Shown here: positions 38,074 to 47,067 of the stretch, piece by piece | How the letters are laid out: every line of letters starts with the position of its first letter | Position numbering within the stretch: the stretch's first letter is position 1 | DNA from: CAVSUZ01 sp963834715 | GTDB lineage: Bacteria; Pseudomonadota; Alphaproteobacteria; Acetobacterales; Acetobacteraceae | NCBI GenBank assembly: GCA_963834715.1 | Contig: CAWIDE010000003.1 | Location: 342,975-406,974 of the forward strand | Direction of reading: 5' to 3' | DNA: 64,000 nucleotides | Made by a program: the position numbers and the translations under genes | Notes under the pieces: model-generated | Database searches by the model: none | Told to the model about the DNA's origin: nothing | What the model saw: the letters and a program-made list of their open reading frames with translations, nothing else

Positions 38074-39574
38074 ATGCGTGCGAGCAAGAGCAGTCTCCGG
38101 TTCCGTCTTCTAAGCCTCTGGGCATTGTCGCTCGTGGCGTGCGTCGCAGTCGGCGTGCTGCTGGTCCAATTCTACCGGCAATCGACGGCAAATCGGGTGG
38201 GGCGCGCCGAGGTGGAGATCGCCCGCGCATGCGACCTGATCCGGGATCGTTACGAATTTGCCGCCCCGCGATGGTCGCAGTCGCTACCGGCACTTTCAGA
38301 TCCGGCGTTGCGAGCCGATCTTACGACCGCGGTCAGTCTCGCGCTGGAACGACAAAACGAAGTCGAGGGTGGCATCTGGCAGGCCGAGACGGGGTCGCTT
38401 GCCTACGCGTATCCGACTTATGCCGGCACGGGGCTCAAGACCGATCTGCCCCCGGCCGAGCGCGCGCATATCGAGGCCGCAAACCTTCAGGCTGTGCGTG
38501 AGGAACGGCCGGTCAGCCTGCGGTCCGCCGCCCGGGGCCAGACGCTTTTGCTTCACGCCTGCCCGCTCCCAGGGCCGATACCGCGGCTTACGGCCTGGAC
38601 CATGACCTGGGTCGAGGGAGCCACCGGACTATGCCCGGCTGAGGCTCGCACTGGGCGTTCTGCTCGGGTTCATGGTGCTGATGACAGCTTGGCTGGGGCG
38701 GACGCTGCTGGTGTGGGCGCGGCACGTGGGGCGCATTGAGACGGCCCTGGCGCGGGCCGGTGGGGTCGGAATACCGGAGCTGGAACCGACCGGCGAGCGC
38801 GAGCTCGACCGGATCATCGACGCGCTGAACGAGGCGGGGGTGCGTCTTGAGCATGCGCGGCGCGAGTCCGAGGAACTGGCGGCCCGGGTCGCGCGGGCAG
38901 AGCGGCTGGCCGGACTTGGGCGCGTGGCAGCGGGAGTCGCCCATGAAATCCGCAACCCGCTCGCGGCGGCGCGGTTGCAGGGCGAGAACGGACTTGCGGG
39001 CGACGAGGATCGCTGCCGCGCGGCCATTGTCGAGATGCTCGGCCAGATCAACCGGCTGGATACGCTGGTGGCGGAACTGCTGACGATGACCCAGCGGGTC
39101 AAGCCGGAGCCCGTTGCGGTGGAGCTGCGGTCGTTCCTCGAGAGCGAAGTGGCCCCCCACCGGCCGGTTGCGTCGGCACGGGGGGTCACGATCGCGGTGC
39201 TGGCGGAGAACGCGGCGGTCAAGCTGGATCCTGGGATCGTGGGCCGGATCCTCGGCAACTTGCTGGCCAACGCGATCCGTCATGCGCCGGAAGGCGGGCA
39301 GGTGACGGTAGCGGGCGAGCGGAGCCCCACAGTGCTGACGATCACGGTGGAAGATACGGGAAATGGAGTGGCCACAGATCTTAAGGACCGGTTGTTCGAG
39401 CCCTTTGTGACCGGATGGGCAGAGGGGACAGGCCTTGGTTTGGCGATCGCCCGGGAGCTTGCTGATGCGCATGGCGGGCGGCTGGAATTGCGGCGCGCGG
39501 GTGGTGATGCCCGCGGCGAAGGCGCCATATTCGCGCTGGTTTTGCCGCTGGAGGATCAATGCCGACCGTCCTGA
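38074..39574 (+). CDS. Membrane sensor histidine kinase (apparent +1 frameshift)
   Basis: The repaired product has 499 residues. N-terminal transmembrane helix (LLSLWALSLVACVAVGVLLV), an extracytoplasmic sensor region of about 150 residues, a second helix (LRLALGVLLGFMVLMTAW), then HAMP-like linker, H-box GVAHEIRNPLAAARL, N-box ILGNLLANAIRHAPEG, G1 VEDTGNGV and G2 GTGLGLAIARELADAHGG. One extra base near 38621 breaks the frame between VEGA and PDYARLRLALG. It overlaps the response-regulator gene by 16 bp. The signal is unknown. Confidence 0.88.
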
Positions 39575-40968
39575 TCGTCGATGACGACACGGCGTTGCGG
39601 CGGGCTCTGGCGACGGCACTCGCCGATCTTGGACACCGGGCGGCGGAGGCGGCAGACGGAGCGGCGGCACTTTCCTGGCTGGATCGGCAAAGAGCGGATG
39701 CCGTGTTGCTCGATCTGCGCATGCCGGGAATGGATGGGCTGGAGGTGCTCCGTCGCATCCGTGAGCGCCCGGACGCGCCTCCGGTGGCGGTGCTAACGGC
39801 TGTCCCTACGGGCGCCAATACGATCGAAGCGATGCGGCTCGGCGCGGCCGATCATATTGCTAAGCCGATCGGCCGCGACGGACTGCGCGCGCTGCTGGAG
39901 CGCATGCTGCCGCCTGCCCAACCTACGGTCCCGGAGTCGGGACCTGCGGAGCAAGAGGGCGAACTGATCGGCACCAGCGCCCCTATGCGCGAGGTGCAAA
40001 AGGCGATCGGGCTGCTCGCTGATAGCGGCGCGACCGTCCTCATCCTCGGCGAGACCGGGACCGGCAAGGAGGTCGTGGCGCGGGCCATCCATCGGCATGG
40101 CCGACGCGCCAAGGCGTCGTTCGTTGCCGTAAACTGCGCTGCGATCCCGCGCGAGCTGCTGGAAAGCCTGCTGTTCGGTCACCTCCGGGGGGTGTTCACT
40201 GGGGCTGTGGCCGACCGCCCCGGCGCCTTTCGCGAAGCGCACGGCGGCACGCTGTTTCTGGACGAGATCGGCGACATGGATCTCGGGATGCAGGCGAAAC
40301 TGTTGCGGGCCCTGGAGGCGCGCGAGATCACGCCGCTCGGCGGAAAGCCGGTGTCGGTCGATGTGCGGGTGATCGCGGCTACACATCGGGATCTGCGTCA
40401 GGCGGTGCGGGAGGAGCGGTTTCGCGAGGACCTGTACTACCGGCTCGGCGTCGTGCCAATTACGCTGCCGCCGTTGCGTGAACGGCTCGCGGATATTGTA
40501 CCGCTAACCGAGCATTTCCTCGCGCTCGCCGCTCACGGAGCGGCGCCAAAGCGGTTGGCCTCGGATGCTGCGGCACGGCTACTGAGCCATTCCTGGCCTG
40601 GAAATGTTCGCGAGCTGCGGAACGCCATGGAGCGCGTCACGACGTTGGTCCGGCGCCCTGCGATCGTTGCCGCCGATCTCGAGTTTCTGGAGCCGGCGGG
40701 CGGCGCCAGACCGGGAGCCGCCGACCCGTTCGCGGGGACGCTGCCCGAGGTGGTTGCCCGGGTCGAGATGGAGATGATCCAGCGGGCACTGGCCGCGTCG
40801 GGCGGCAATCGTGCGCAGGCGGCCGAGCGCCTCGGCATCCGGCGCCAGCTTCTTTACCGAAAACTCGCCCGATACGGGTTCGAGCTGTCCCCGAACGGGA
40901 CGGACTCCGTCCCCGAAGCGGACGGCGAGTCGGTGTATGGTGCCTCCAGTCCCTTGGATTCTCAGTAG
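39559..40968 (+). CDS. NtrC-type sigma-54 response regulator
   Basis: The product has 469 residues. Receiver domain: acidic pair VLIVDDD, phospho-acceptor in AVLLDLRMPGMDG, Thr in VLTAVPTG and Lys in HIAKPIG. AAA+ domain: Walker A GETGTGKEV, Walker B TLFLDEIGDMDLG, and a sigma-54 loop that reads GVFTGA instead of GAFTGA. Fis-type HTH at the end (QAAERLGIRRQLLYRKLARY). It is paired with the overlapping kinase gene and probably controls the operon that begins 60 bp downstream, but no clear -24/-12 element was located. Confidence 0.93.
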   Translation: MPTVLIVDDDTALRRALATALADLGHRAAEAADGAAALSWLDRQRADAVLLDLRMPGMDGLEVLRRIRERPDAPPVAVLTAVPTGANTIEAMRLGAADHIAKPIGRDGLRALLERMLPPAQPTVPESGPAEQEGELIGTSAPMREVQKAIGLLADSGATVLILGETGTGKEVVARAIHRHGRRAKASFVAVNCAAIPRELLESLLFGHLRGVFTGAVADRPGAFREAHGGTLFLDEIGDMDLGMQAKLLRALEAREITPLGGKPVSVDVRVIAATHRDLRQAVREERFREDLYYRLGVVPITLPPLRERLADIVPLTEHFLALAAHGAAPKRLASDAAARLLSHSWPGNVRELRNAMERVTTLVRRPAIVAADLEFLEPAGGARPGAADPFAGTLPEVVARVEMEMIQRALAASGGNRAQAAERLGIRRQLLYRKLARYGFELSPNGTDSVPEADGESVYGASSPLDSQ

Positions 40969-41030
40969 GTCAGCGCTGGTACGCGGCTTGCGCTTCCGGC
41001 TCGCGGGTCCTGAGAAGACGGAGGACAGAA

Positions 41031-41762
41031 ATGAGGACACGAACAGCCCTGCTTGCCGCGACATTCGTCGCTGGAGGCCTCGGCATCGCCGCCGCGCAAC
41101 AGCCGGCCGCACCACCATCACCTCCGGGTGTATGGGGTCAGCAAGCGGCTAACATCACCGGCACGGTGCACCAGTTCGAGTTGACGCCGAGCGGCGAGGT
41201 GGAAGGCCTAATCCTGAACAACGGGACGGAGGTGCATCTGCCGTCACACCTGACGGCACAGCTCACCGCCGCGGTTCGGCCGGGCGATCAGGTGCGAGTG
41301 CGTGGCTGGCAGTCGGCCACGCCTGATTTCGTAATTGGTAGCAGCGTAACGGATGCGCGGACCGGCCAGACCGTGGTCGATCAGGGACCACCGCCTCCGG
41401 GTACGATGCCGCCTCCGCCACCTCCTGGCCAACCTGCTCTGGGCGCGCAATGGGCGACGATGCAGGGTCGGGTTGTGCAGTACATCCATGGCCCAAAGGG
41501 GGACATAAATGGCGTCCTGCTCGACAACGGCATGGAGCTGAAACTGCCGCCGCCAGCGGCCTATCAGGTGTCGGTCTGGGTGCAACCGGGCCAGACCATC
41601 ACCGCGCAGGGTTATGTCCTCAGTAATGCGTTCGGGCGCGTGATGAACGTTCAGGCGGTGGGCCCGTCACCGCAGAGCCTGGCACAGGTTACGTGGATGG
41701 CTCCGCACGCGCACGGCAAACGGCCGCCGCAACCGCCTGGGCCGGACGCGCCGCAGCCGTGA
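41031..41762 (+). CDS. Exported protein with two OB-like repeats and Pro-rich linker
   Basis: The product has 243 residues. A Sec signal (MRTRTALLAATFVAGGLGIA, cleavage AAA-QQ) precedes two similar beta units: ITGTVHQFELTPSGEVEGLI with NNGTEVHLPSHLTAQL, and MQGRVVQYIHGPKGDINGVL with DNGMELKLPPPAAYQV. They are separated by a linker rich in PPPP. The repeats resemble small periplasmic OB-fold modules. It lies downstream of the two-component system, and its stop overlaps the MFS start by 4 bp. Role unknown. Confidence 0.7.
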   Translation: MRTRTALLAATFVAGGLGIAAAQQPAAPPSPPGVWGQQAANITGTVHQFELTPSGEVEGLILNNGTEVHLPSHLTAQLTAAVRPGDQVRVRGWQSATPDFVIGSSVTDARTGQTVVDQGPPPPGTMPPPPPPGQPALGAQWATMQGRVVQYIHGPKGDINGVLLDNGMELKLPPPAAYQVSVWVQPGQTITAQGYVLSNAFGRVMNVQAVGPSPQSLAQVTWMAPHAHGKRPPQPPGPDAPQP

Positions 41763-43060
41763 CGGCACCAATAAAATTCGAGTGCGCGCGAAAGCCTTCC
41801 GCGCGCAGCCTGCGCGCACTCGACTGGCTGAACTTCCTGATGGCCGATGTGCAAAACGGCCTCGGCCCATATCTGGCCGTATTTCTCAAAGGCGCGCGCG
41901 ACTGGGGCGCCGGCGATATCGGCATCGCCATGGCGGTGAGCAATATAGCCGGTGTAGCGAGTCAAATCCCGGCCGGGATGCTGGTCGATGGGTTGCGCAT
42001 CAAGCGGCTGCTTGTTGCCACGGCGGCGCTGATAACCGTCGCCGGGTGCCTGGCGATTGCCACTCGCCCGGAGCTGGCCTGGGTGGTCGGGGCGCAGATC
42101 GCGATCGGCGCCGCTGCTGCGGTTATGCCGCCGGCGTTGGCAGCGCTGTGCCTTGGGCTTGTGGGGCACCGGCGCATGCCCGCGCAACTCAGCCGCAATC
42201 AGGCGTTCAGCCATGCGGGAGCATTTTCGGCTGCCATCCTGATCGGTGCGGGCGGCCGATTATGGGGCTACGGCTGGATCTTCTACCTGCTCTGTGCCTT
42301 CGCCACCGGGATGGTGGCGGCCGTGTTCAGCATTCGCGCGGGCGATATCGATCACCAATTGGCGCGCGGAGGCAGCGCCACCGACGACGGTGCCGCGTCA
42401 CCGGTCAGGCTGCGTGAGCTTATGAGATACCGCAACCTGCTGGTCTTTCTGGGGGCGGTTTTTCTGTTCCACTTCGGGAATGCGGCCATGCTGCCGATGG
42501 CGGGTCAGGTGCTCGCGCGCACTCATCCCGGGAGCGCCACCATGGCACTGAGTGCCTGCATTATTGTGGCGCAGCTCGTGATGATGGGTATCGCGCTGGC
42601 TGTCGGGCGGGCACTGGAAGCAGGATGCGGACGCAAGCCTATCTTCCTGGTCATGCTCGCGGTGCTCTCCATCCGTGGCATGCTATTCGCCCTGCTCACT
42701 GCGAACCCGTGGGCGGTAGTGGCCATCCAGGTGCTCGACGGTGTTGCGGCCGGAATCTTCAGCGTCATTGCGGTGATCATTGCTAGCGACCTTATGCAGG
42801 GGACGGGCCGCTTCAACCTGGCCCAGGGACTAATGATGGTCGCAGTTGGCGCAGGCGCCGGCCTAAGTAACCTGAGTTCGGGCTTCGTCGTCCAGTGGTT
42901 CGGGTATCCAATCGGGTTCTTCTATCTTGCGGGGATCGCAATTTGCGGGCTGATCTTCTGTGCCGCTTTCATGCCGGAGACGCGTCCTGCCGAAGCGCGG
43001 GATAGCAGCCGTGAGCGCAGCCGCCCTCCTGATGCCGCGCCGGACGCGGTCGTGCGGTGA
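41759..43060 (+). CDS. MFS transporter
   Basis: The product has 433 residues from a GTG whose last bases overlap the upstream stop (GTGA). Twelve hydrophobic helices are visible, with the first at LRALDWLNFLMADVQNGLGP and an MFS-type loop after helix 2 (GMLVDGLRIKRLLVATAALI). A second GRALEAGCGRKPIFLVMLAV segment marks the equivalent loop in the C-terminal half. The substrate is unknown; the neighbouring genes suggest an organic acid or amide compound. Confidence 0.88.
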   Translation: MTAPIKFECARKPSARSLRALDWLNFLMADVQNGLGPYLAVFLKGARDWGAGDIGIAMAVSNIAGVASQIPAGMLVDGLRIKRLLVATAALITVAGCLAIATRPELAWVVGAQIAIGAAAAVMPPALAALCLGLVGHRRMPAQLSRNQAFSHAGAFSAAILIGAGGRLWGYGWIFYLLCAFATGMVAAVFSIRAGDIDHQLARGGSATDDGAASPVRLRELMRYRNLLVFLGAVFLFHFGNAAMLPMAGQVLARTHPGSATMALSACIIVAQLVMMGIALAVGRALEAGCGRKPIFLVMLAVLSIRGMLFALLTANPWAVVAIQVLDGVAAGIFSVIAVIIASDLMQGTGRFNLAQGLMMVAVGAGAGLSNLSSGFVVQWFGYPIGFFYLAGIAICGLIFCAAFMPETRPAEARDSSRERSRPPDAAPDAVVR

Positions 43061-44445
43061 GCAAAAGAGACACCGGCAAAACGCGGCAAACCTTGGGCGG
43101 AGGCCAACCGCGCCCGAGGCCGCACTACACGGTGTGGGCGAGCATTGGGATCGTCGCCGCCGTTATCATAATAGCTTTGTTGGCGGCGCTTGTGGCGTTT
43201 GCGCTGCCAGGGAGCGTGGCTGGCGGCGATACCGTCAAGCTGGCGGCCGTTGCGATCTTCGCCGGGTCGTACCTGGCGCTCGCGATCGGTAAGATTCCGG
43301 GCCTTCGCATCGATCGCGCCGGAGTCGCCCTGGTCGGGGCTTCTCTCATGGTTGGCGCCGGAGTCCTGACGCTTGGAGAGGCAAGCAAAGCGGTCGATTT
43401 CGACACGATCACGCTGCTGCTTGGCATCATGATCGTGGTGGCCAATCTGCGCTTGTCTGGCTTCTTCGCGTTGGCCAACGCGTGGGTTGTTCGCTGGGTG
43501 CACCGGCCGATCTCATTGCTAGCGGCAATTACTGCAGTTTCGGGCTTGTTCTCGGCATTCCTGGTGAATGATGCGATCTGCCTCGTAATGGCGCCACTGG
43601 TGTTGGACCTGGCACTGAGCCTGAAGCGGCGGCCGGCACCGTATCTGCTTGGCGTTGCAATGGCGTCCAATGTCGGCTCCACGGCGACCATCACTGGCAA
43701 CCCGCAGAACATTATGATCGGCAGCTTCTCGCATCTGCCGTATCTGCGTTTCGCTGCCACGCTGGCCCCGATAGCGGTTATTGGGCTGGTGCTGACGGTC
43801 GTTCTGCTTGCACTGGTTTATCGGGATGAGTTTGCAACAGGTGATCGGTTGGCGGCGCCCGTTCGTGCGGCGCGCGTGCAAAAGCCGCTGTTGATCCGCG
43901 CGCTGTTGGCGACGGCGGTGATGGTGGCGCTGTTCTTCGCTGGTCAGCCTCCCGCCAAGGCGGCAATCGTTATCGGTGCGTTGCTGCTGCTGACTCGGCG
44001 GCTTAAGAGCGAACGGATTTATGCCGAGATCGACTGGTCGCTGCTGCTGATGTTCGTCGGCCTGTTCGTTATCGTCGCCGGGGCACAGCACGCGCTGTTA
44101 ACGCCGGATGTGCTCGCCGCGGCGAGCAGGCTGCATCTTGATCACGTGCCGGTGCTCAGTGTGGTAACGGCGGTGCTTTCCAACCTCGTCAGCAATGTGC
44201 CTGCGGTGCTGGTGCTGAAACCGTTTATCGGGGCGGTGCATAACCGCGATACCGCGTGGCTCGTGGTCGCCATGGCCTCCACGCTGGCCGGGAATTTTAC
44301 CGTTTTGGGGTCCATTGCCAATCTGATCGTAGTGCAGAGGGCAGCTTCGCGTGGCGTCGTCATTGGTTTTTGGGAATACTTCAAGGTCGGCGCGCCGCTG
44401 ACGGTGCTGACGATTGCCATGGGGACGCTTTGGCTGTGGGCATGA
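43057..44445 (+). CDS. ArsB/CitM-type anion transporter
   Basis: The product has 462 residues, with 11-12 transmembrane helices after a hydrophilic 28-residue N-terminus. Repeats of the ion transporter superfamily are visible: FLVNDAICLVMAPLVLDLAL with STATITGNPQNIMIGSFS, and the matching LSNLVSNVPAVLVLKPFIG with AGNFTVLGSIANLIVVQRA. Members move arsenite, citrate or other anions. GTG start overlaps the MFS stop (GTGA) and its stop overlaps the HyuA start (ATGA). No arsR or arsC is nearby, so arsenite is not favoured. Confidence 0.85.
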   Translation: MSKRDTGKTRQTLGGGQPRPRPHYTVWASIGIVAAVIIIALLAALVAFALPGSVAGGDTVKLAAVAIFAGSYLALAIGKIPGLRIDRAGVALVGASLMVGAGVLTLGEASKAVDFDTITLLLGIMIVVANLRLSGFFALANAWVVRWVHRPISLLAAITAVSGLFSAFLVNDAICLVMAPLVLDLALSLKRRPAPYLLGVAMASNVGSTATITGNPQNIMIGSFSHLPYLRFAATLAPIAVIGLVLTVVLLALVYRDEFATGDRLAAPVRAARVQKPLLIRALLATAVMVALFFAGQPPAKAAIVIGALLLLTRRLKSERIYAEIDWSLLLMFVGLFVIVAGAQHALLTPDVLAAASRLHLDHVPVLSVVTAVLSNLVSNVPAVLVLKPFIGAVHNRDTAWLVVAMASTLAGNFTVLGSIANLIVVQRAASRGVVIGFWEYFKVGAPLTVLTIAMGTLWLWA

Positions 44446-46478
44446 GTTTCAATATCGGGATCGACGTCGGCGGTACGTTTACGGATATCGTCGTCGCGGA
44501 CGGGGACGGACGGACCGTAACGGCCAAGGCAGGCACGACGCCGCACGACCAGTCAATCGGGGTGATGGAGGGGGTGGCGCTCGCGGCGCAGGCGCTCGGC
44601 CTGCCAGTAGGGGAACTGCTGTCCAGGACCAGCCGGATCGTGCATGGCACGACAGTGGCCACGAACGCGCTGCTGGAGGGCAGAGGCGCCCGGACCGGGA
44701 TGCTGACTACGGCCGGGCACCGCGACGTGATCGAGATGCGGGAGGGGCTGAAGCCCGACCGCTATAATCTGCGAATGCCGCCGCCGGAGCCGCTCGTACC
44801 GCGCTGGTTGCGGTTGGGTGTGCGAGAGCGGCTGCGCGCGGATGGGTCGGTGGAAACCCCGCTCGATCCTGCGTCGCTCGAGGCTGCGGTAGACGCGCTG
44901 GCCCAGGCGCAGGTTGAGGCGGTCGCCATCTGCTTCCTGCATTCGTGGCGGAACCCGGCACACGAGCGGCAGGCGGCGGAAGCTATCCGCCGGCGCTTGC
45001 CGGGGGCTTATGTGGCGGTATCCTCGGAGGTGTTGCCGGAGATCAAGGAGTTCGAGCGATTCTCCGCGGCCGTTGCGAATGCGGCCGTGGGGCCGGTGAT
45101 AGAGGGTTATCTGGCCCGTCTGAACGAGCGGTTGCGGGAGGCCGGGTTCGGCGGCGACCTGTTCGTGATCCTGTCGCACGGAGGGGTCGCCTCGGTGGCG
45201 GAGGCGTGCCGTCTGGCGGTGGCAACGGCGCTGTCGGGTCCGGCGGGTGGGGTGGCCGCGGCGGTCGCTTTGGCGCGGCAGGGTGTTGGGGAGGACCTGA
45301 TCACCTTCGATATGGGGGGTACCAGCACGGACATTGCCGTGATCCGGGATGGCCAGCCCAGCCTGTCGCCGGGGCGGCTACTGGCCGGAACCCGGATCGC
45401 GCTGCCGGCGCTGGATATCGTCACGCTGGGAGCTGGTGGCGGGTCGATCGCGTATCTCGATCCTTCCGGTTTGCTTCAGGTCGGGCCACGGAGCGCCGGG
45501 GCCGATCCGGGGCCGGCCTGCTACGGCCGGGGTGGAGAGGAGCCGACGGTCACGGACGCGGATGTGGTGCTGGGCTATCTGGACCCGGCGGCTTTTCTCG
45601 GCGGGCGGCGGCGATTGGAGCGGGAGGCCGCCGAGGCGGCGGTCGGGCGGCTTGCGGCCGGGCTGGGGCTGACGCCGGTTGCCGCGGCCGCCGGCATCCA
45701 TCGCGTGATCGATATGCGGATGGCGGACGCGGTGCGGGTTGCGACGGTGCGGCGCGGGGTTGATCCGCGTCGGCATGCGATCCTGGCGTTTGGCGGCGCC
45801 GCCGGGTTGCATGTGTGTGCAGTGGCCGCGGAGCTGGGGATCAGCCGGGTGATCGTGCCAATAGCGGCGCCGGTGCTCTCTGCCTGGGGGATGCTGACCA
45901 CTGATCTGCGGGTGGAGCTGTCACGGAGCATGCCGCAGAGCGGCGGAATCGATGTTGCCGCCCTGAAGGCGGCGTTCGCCGAGATGGAGGCCGAGGGGCG
46001 CTTGCGGCTCGGCTGGTTCGAGGGACCGATTGAGGTCCGGCGATCTGCCGATATGCGCTACGGAGAACAGGTGTTCGAGGTTAGCGTCTCGTTGGATGGG
46101 GTGGCGTGGGACGGGGTGCGGGCGGTTGGGGAGATCGAGGTGCGGTTTCAGCGGCGGCACGAGGCGCTGTACACCTACTCGCTGCCGGATCAGGAGGTGG
46201 TGCTGGTGAATGCCCGGATGGCGGTCATCGGGCAGCTTCCGGATGTGTCCGCTACTGGGGTAGGTGATCGGCCGGAAGCGGCCCCCCGCGGGCACCGGCG
46301 GATTTATCTCGCGGACTGGGTCGAGGTGCCGGTGTTTGATTTCGAACGGCTAGCGCCGGATCAGCGGATTGCCGGGCCGGCGGCGATCGAGTCGGAAGCT
46401 ACGACCGTGCTCGTGCGGCCGGGGGATGCGGCTCGGTTCAATTCGCGTGGGTGGGTGGAGATAACGATTGGAAGATAG
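44442..46478 (+). CDS. Hydantoinase/oxoprolinase A-type subunit (HyuA family)
   Basis: The product has 678 residues, typical of HyuA. The actin-like ATPase core shows FNIGIDVGGTFTDIVVADGD at the N-terminus, IVHGTTVATNALLEGRGAR, LITFDMGGTSTDIAVIRDGQ and VTLGAGGGSIAYLD. ADPGPACYGRGGEEPTVTDA is a family hallmark. Such subunits carry out ATP-dependent opening of hydantoin, oxoproline or related cyclic amides, or acetone carboxylation, normally with a HyuB partner. No hyuB follows; the downstream gene is an unrelated kinase fragment. Confidence 0.9.
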   Translation: MSFNIGIDVGGTFTDIVVADGDGRTVTAKAGTTPHDQSIGVMEGVALAAQALGLPVGELLSRTSRIVHGTTVATNALLEGRGARTGMLTTAGHRDVIEMREGLKPDRYNLRMPPPEPLVPRWLRLGVRERLRADGSVETPLDPASLEAAVDALAQAQVEAVAICFLHSWRNPAHERQAAEAIRRRLPGAYVAVSSEVLPEIKEFERFSAAVANAAVGPVIEGYLARLNERLREAGFGGDLFVILSHGGVASVAEACRLAVATALSGPAGGVAAAVALARQGVGEDLITFDMGGTSTDIAVIRDGQPSLSPGRLLAGTRIALPALDIVTLGAGGGSIAYLDPSGLLQVGPRSAGADPGPACYGRGGEEPTVTDADVVLGYLDPAAFLGGRRRLEREAAEAAVGRLAAGLGLTPVAAAAGIHRVIDMRMADAVRVATVRRGVDPRRHAILAFGGAAGLHVCAVAAELGISRVIVPIAAPVLSAWGMLTTDLRVELSRSMPQSGGIDVAALKAAFAEMEAEGRLRLGWFEGPIEVRRSADMRYGEQVFEVSVSLDGVAWDGVRAVGEIEVRFQRRHEALYTYSLPDQEVVLVNARMAVIGQLPDVSATGVGDRPEAAPRGHRRIYLADWVEVPVFDFERLAPDQRIAGPAAIESEATTVLVRPGDAARFNSRGWVEITIGR

Positions 46479-46591
46479 TTACGTCATCGGCCTGGTGTAA
46501 TAACCCCTTTGCGACCCAACGCAGTCATTCCCGATCGAGCTATCTCCAATCATAGTTAGCGTTTCGAGAGAAGCACTTCGTAGAGGAACGC

Positions 46592-47062
46592 TTGGAACCG
46601 CGACCGCAAATCCTCATCCTGAACGGCGTCGGGAGCGTTGGGAAAACCTCAACAGCCCGGGCCCTTCAGGCCATCGTCACCACGCCGTTCCTCTATGTCG
46701 CAATGGATGCTTTCCTAAACATGTTGCCGGAGAAGCTGTTCGGCCAGCCGGAGGGACTGGTCTTCGAGACGGTCTGGGACCAGGGCAAGCCGTGCATCCT
46801 CATCAGATCGGGTCCGGTCGTCGAGCAGGCCATGCGTGGCATGCGTCATGCGGTTGCGGCGATGGCCGCACAGGGGAACAACCTGATCGTCGATGAGGTC
46901 ATGACCGAGGTGGCGCAGGAGAGGGAGTATCGCGCTCTCCTCTCACCGTTCGACGTCCGTTTCGTCGGATTCTTCGCGCCTCTGGACGTGCTCGAGGCCA
47001 GAGAGCGTACGCGTGGGGACCGCGAGATAGGTCTAGCCGCTCCTATTCACCAAGCGCTGTGA
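46592..47062 (+). pseudogene. Chloramphenicol-phosphotransferase-like kinase, 3' truncated
   Basis: The open frame has 156 residues from a TTG start with GAGGAAC upstream. Walker A is ILNGVGSVGKTSTARALQAI; FLYVAMDAFLNMLPEKL, NLIVDEVMTEVAQ and FVGFFAPLDVLEARERTRGD match the CPT-like P-loop kinase family. Family members continue for about 30-40 more residues after RGDREIGLA; here the match ends near 47040 and is followed by sequence close to the IS1380 end. Probably cut by that insertion. Confidence 0.7.
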
Positions 47063-47067
47063 AAAAT

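Noticed and set aside
43057..44445. Arsenic resistance operon
   Set aside because: The transporter is ArsB-like in fold only; no arsR, arsC or arsA is present nearby.
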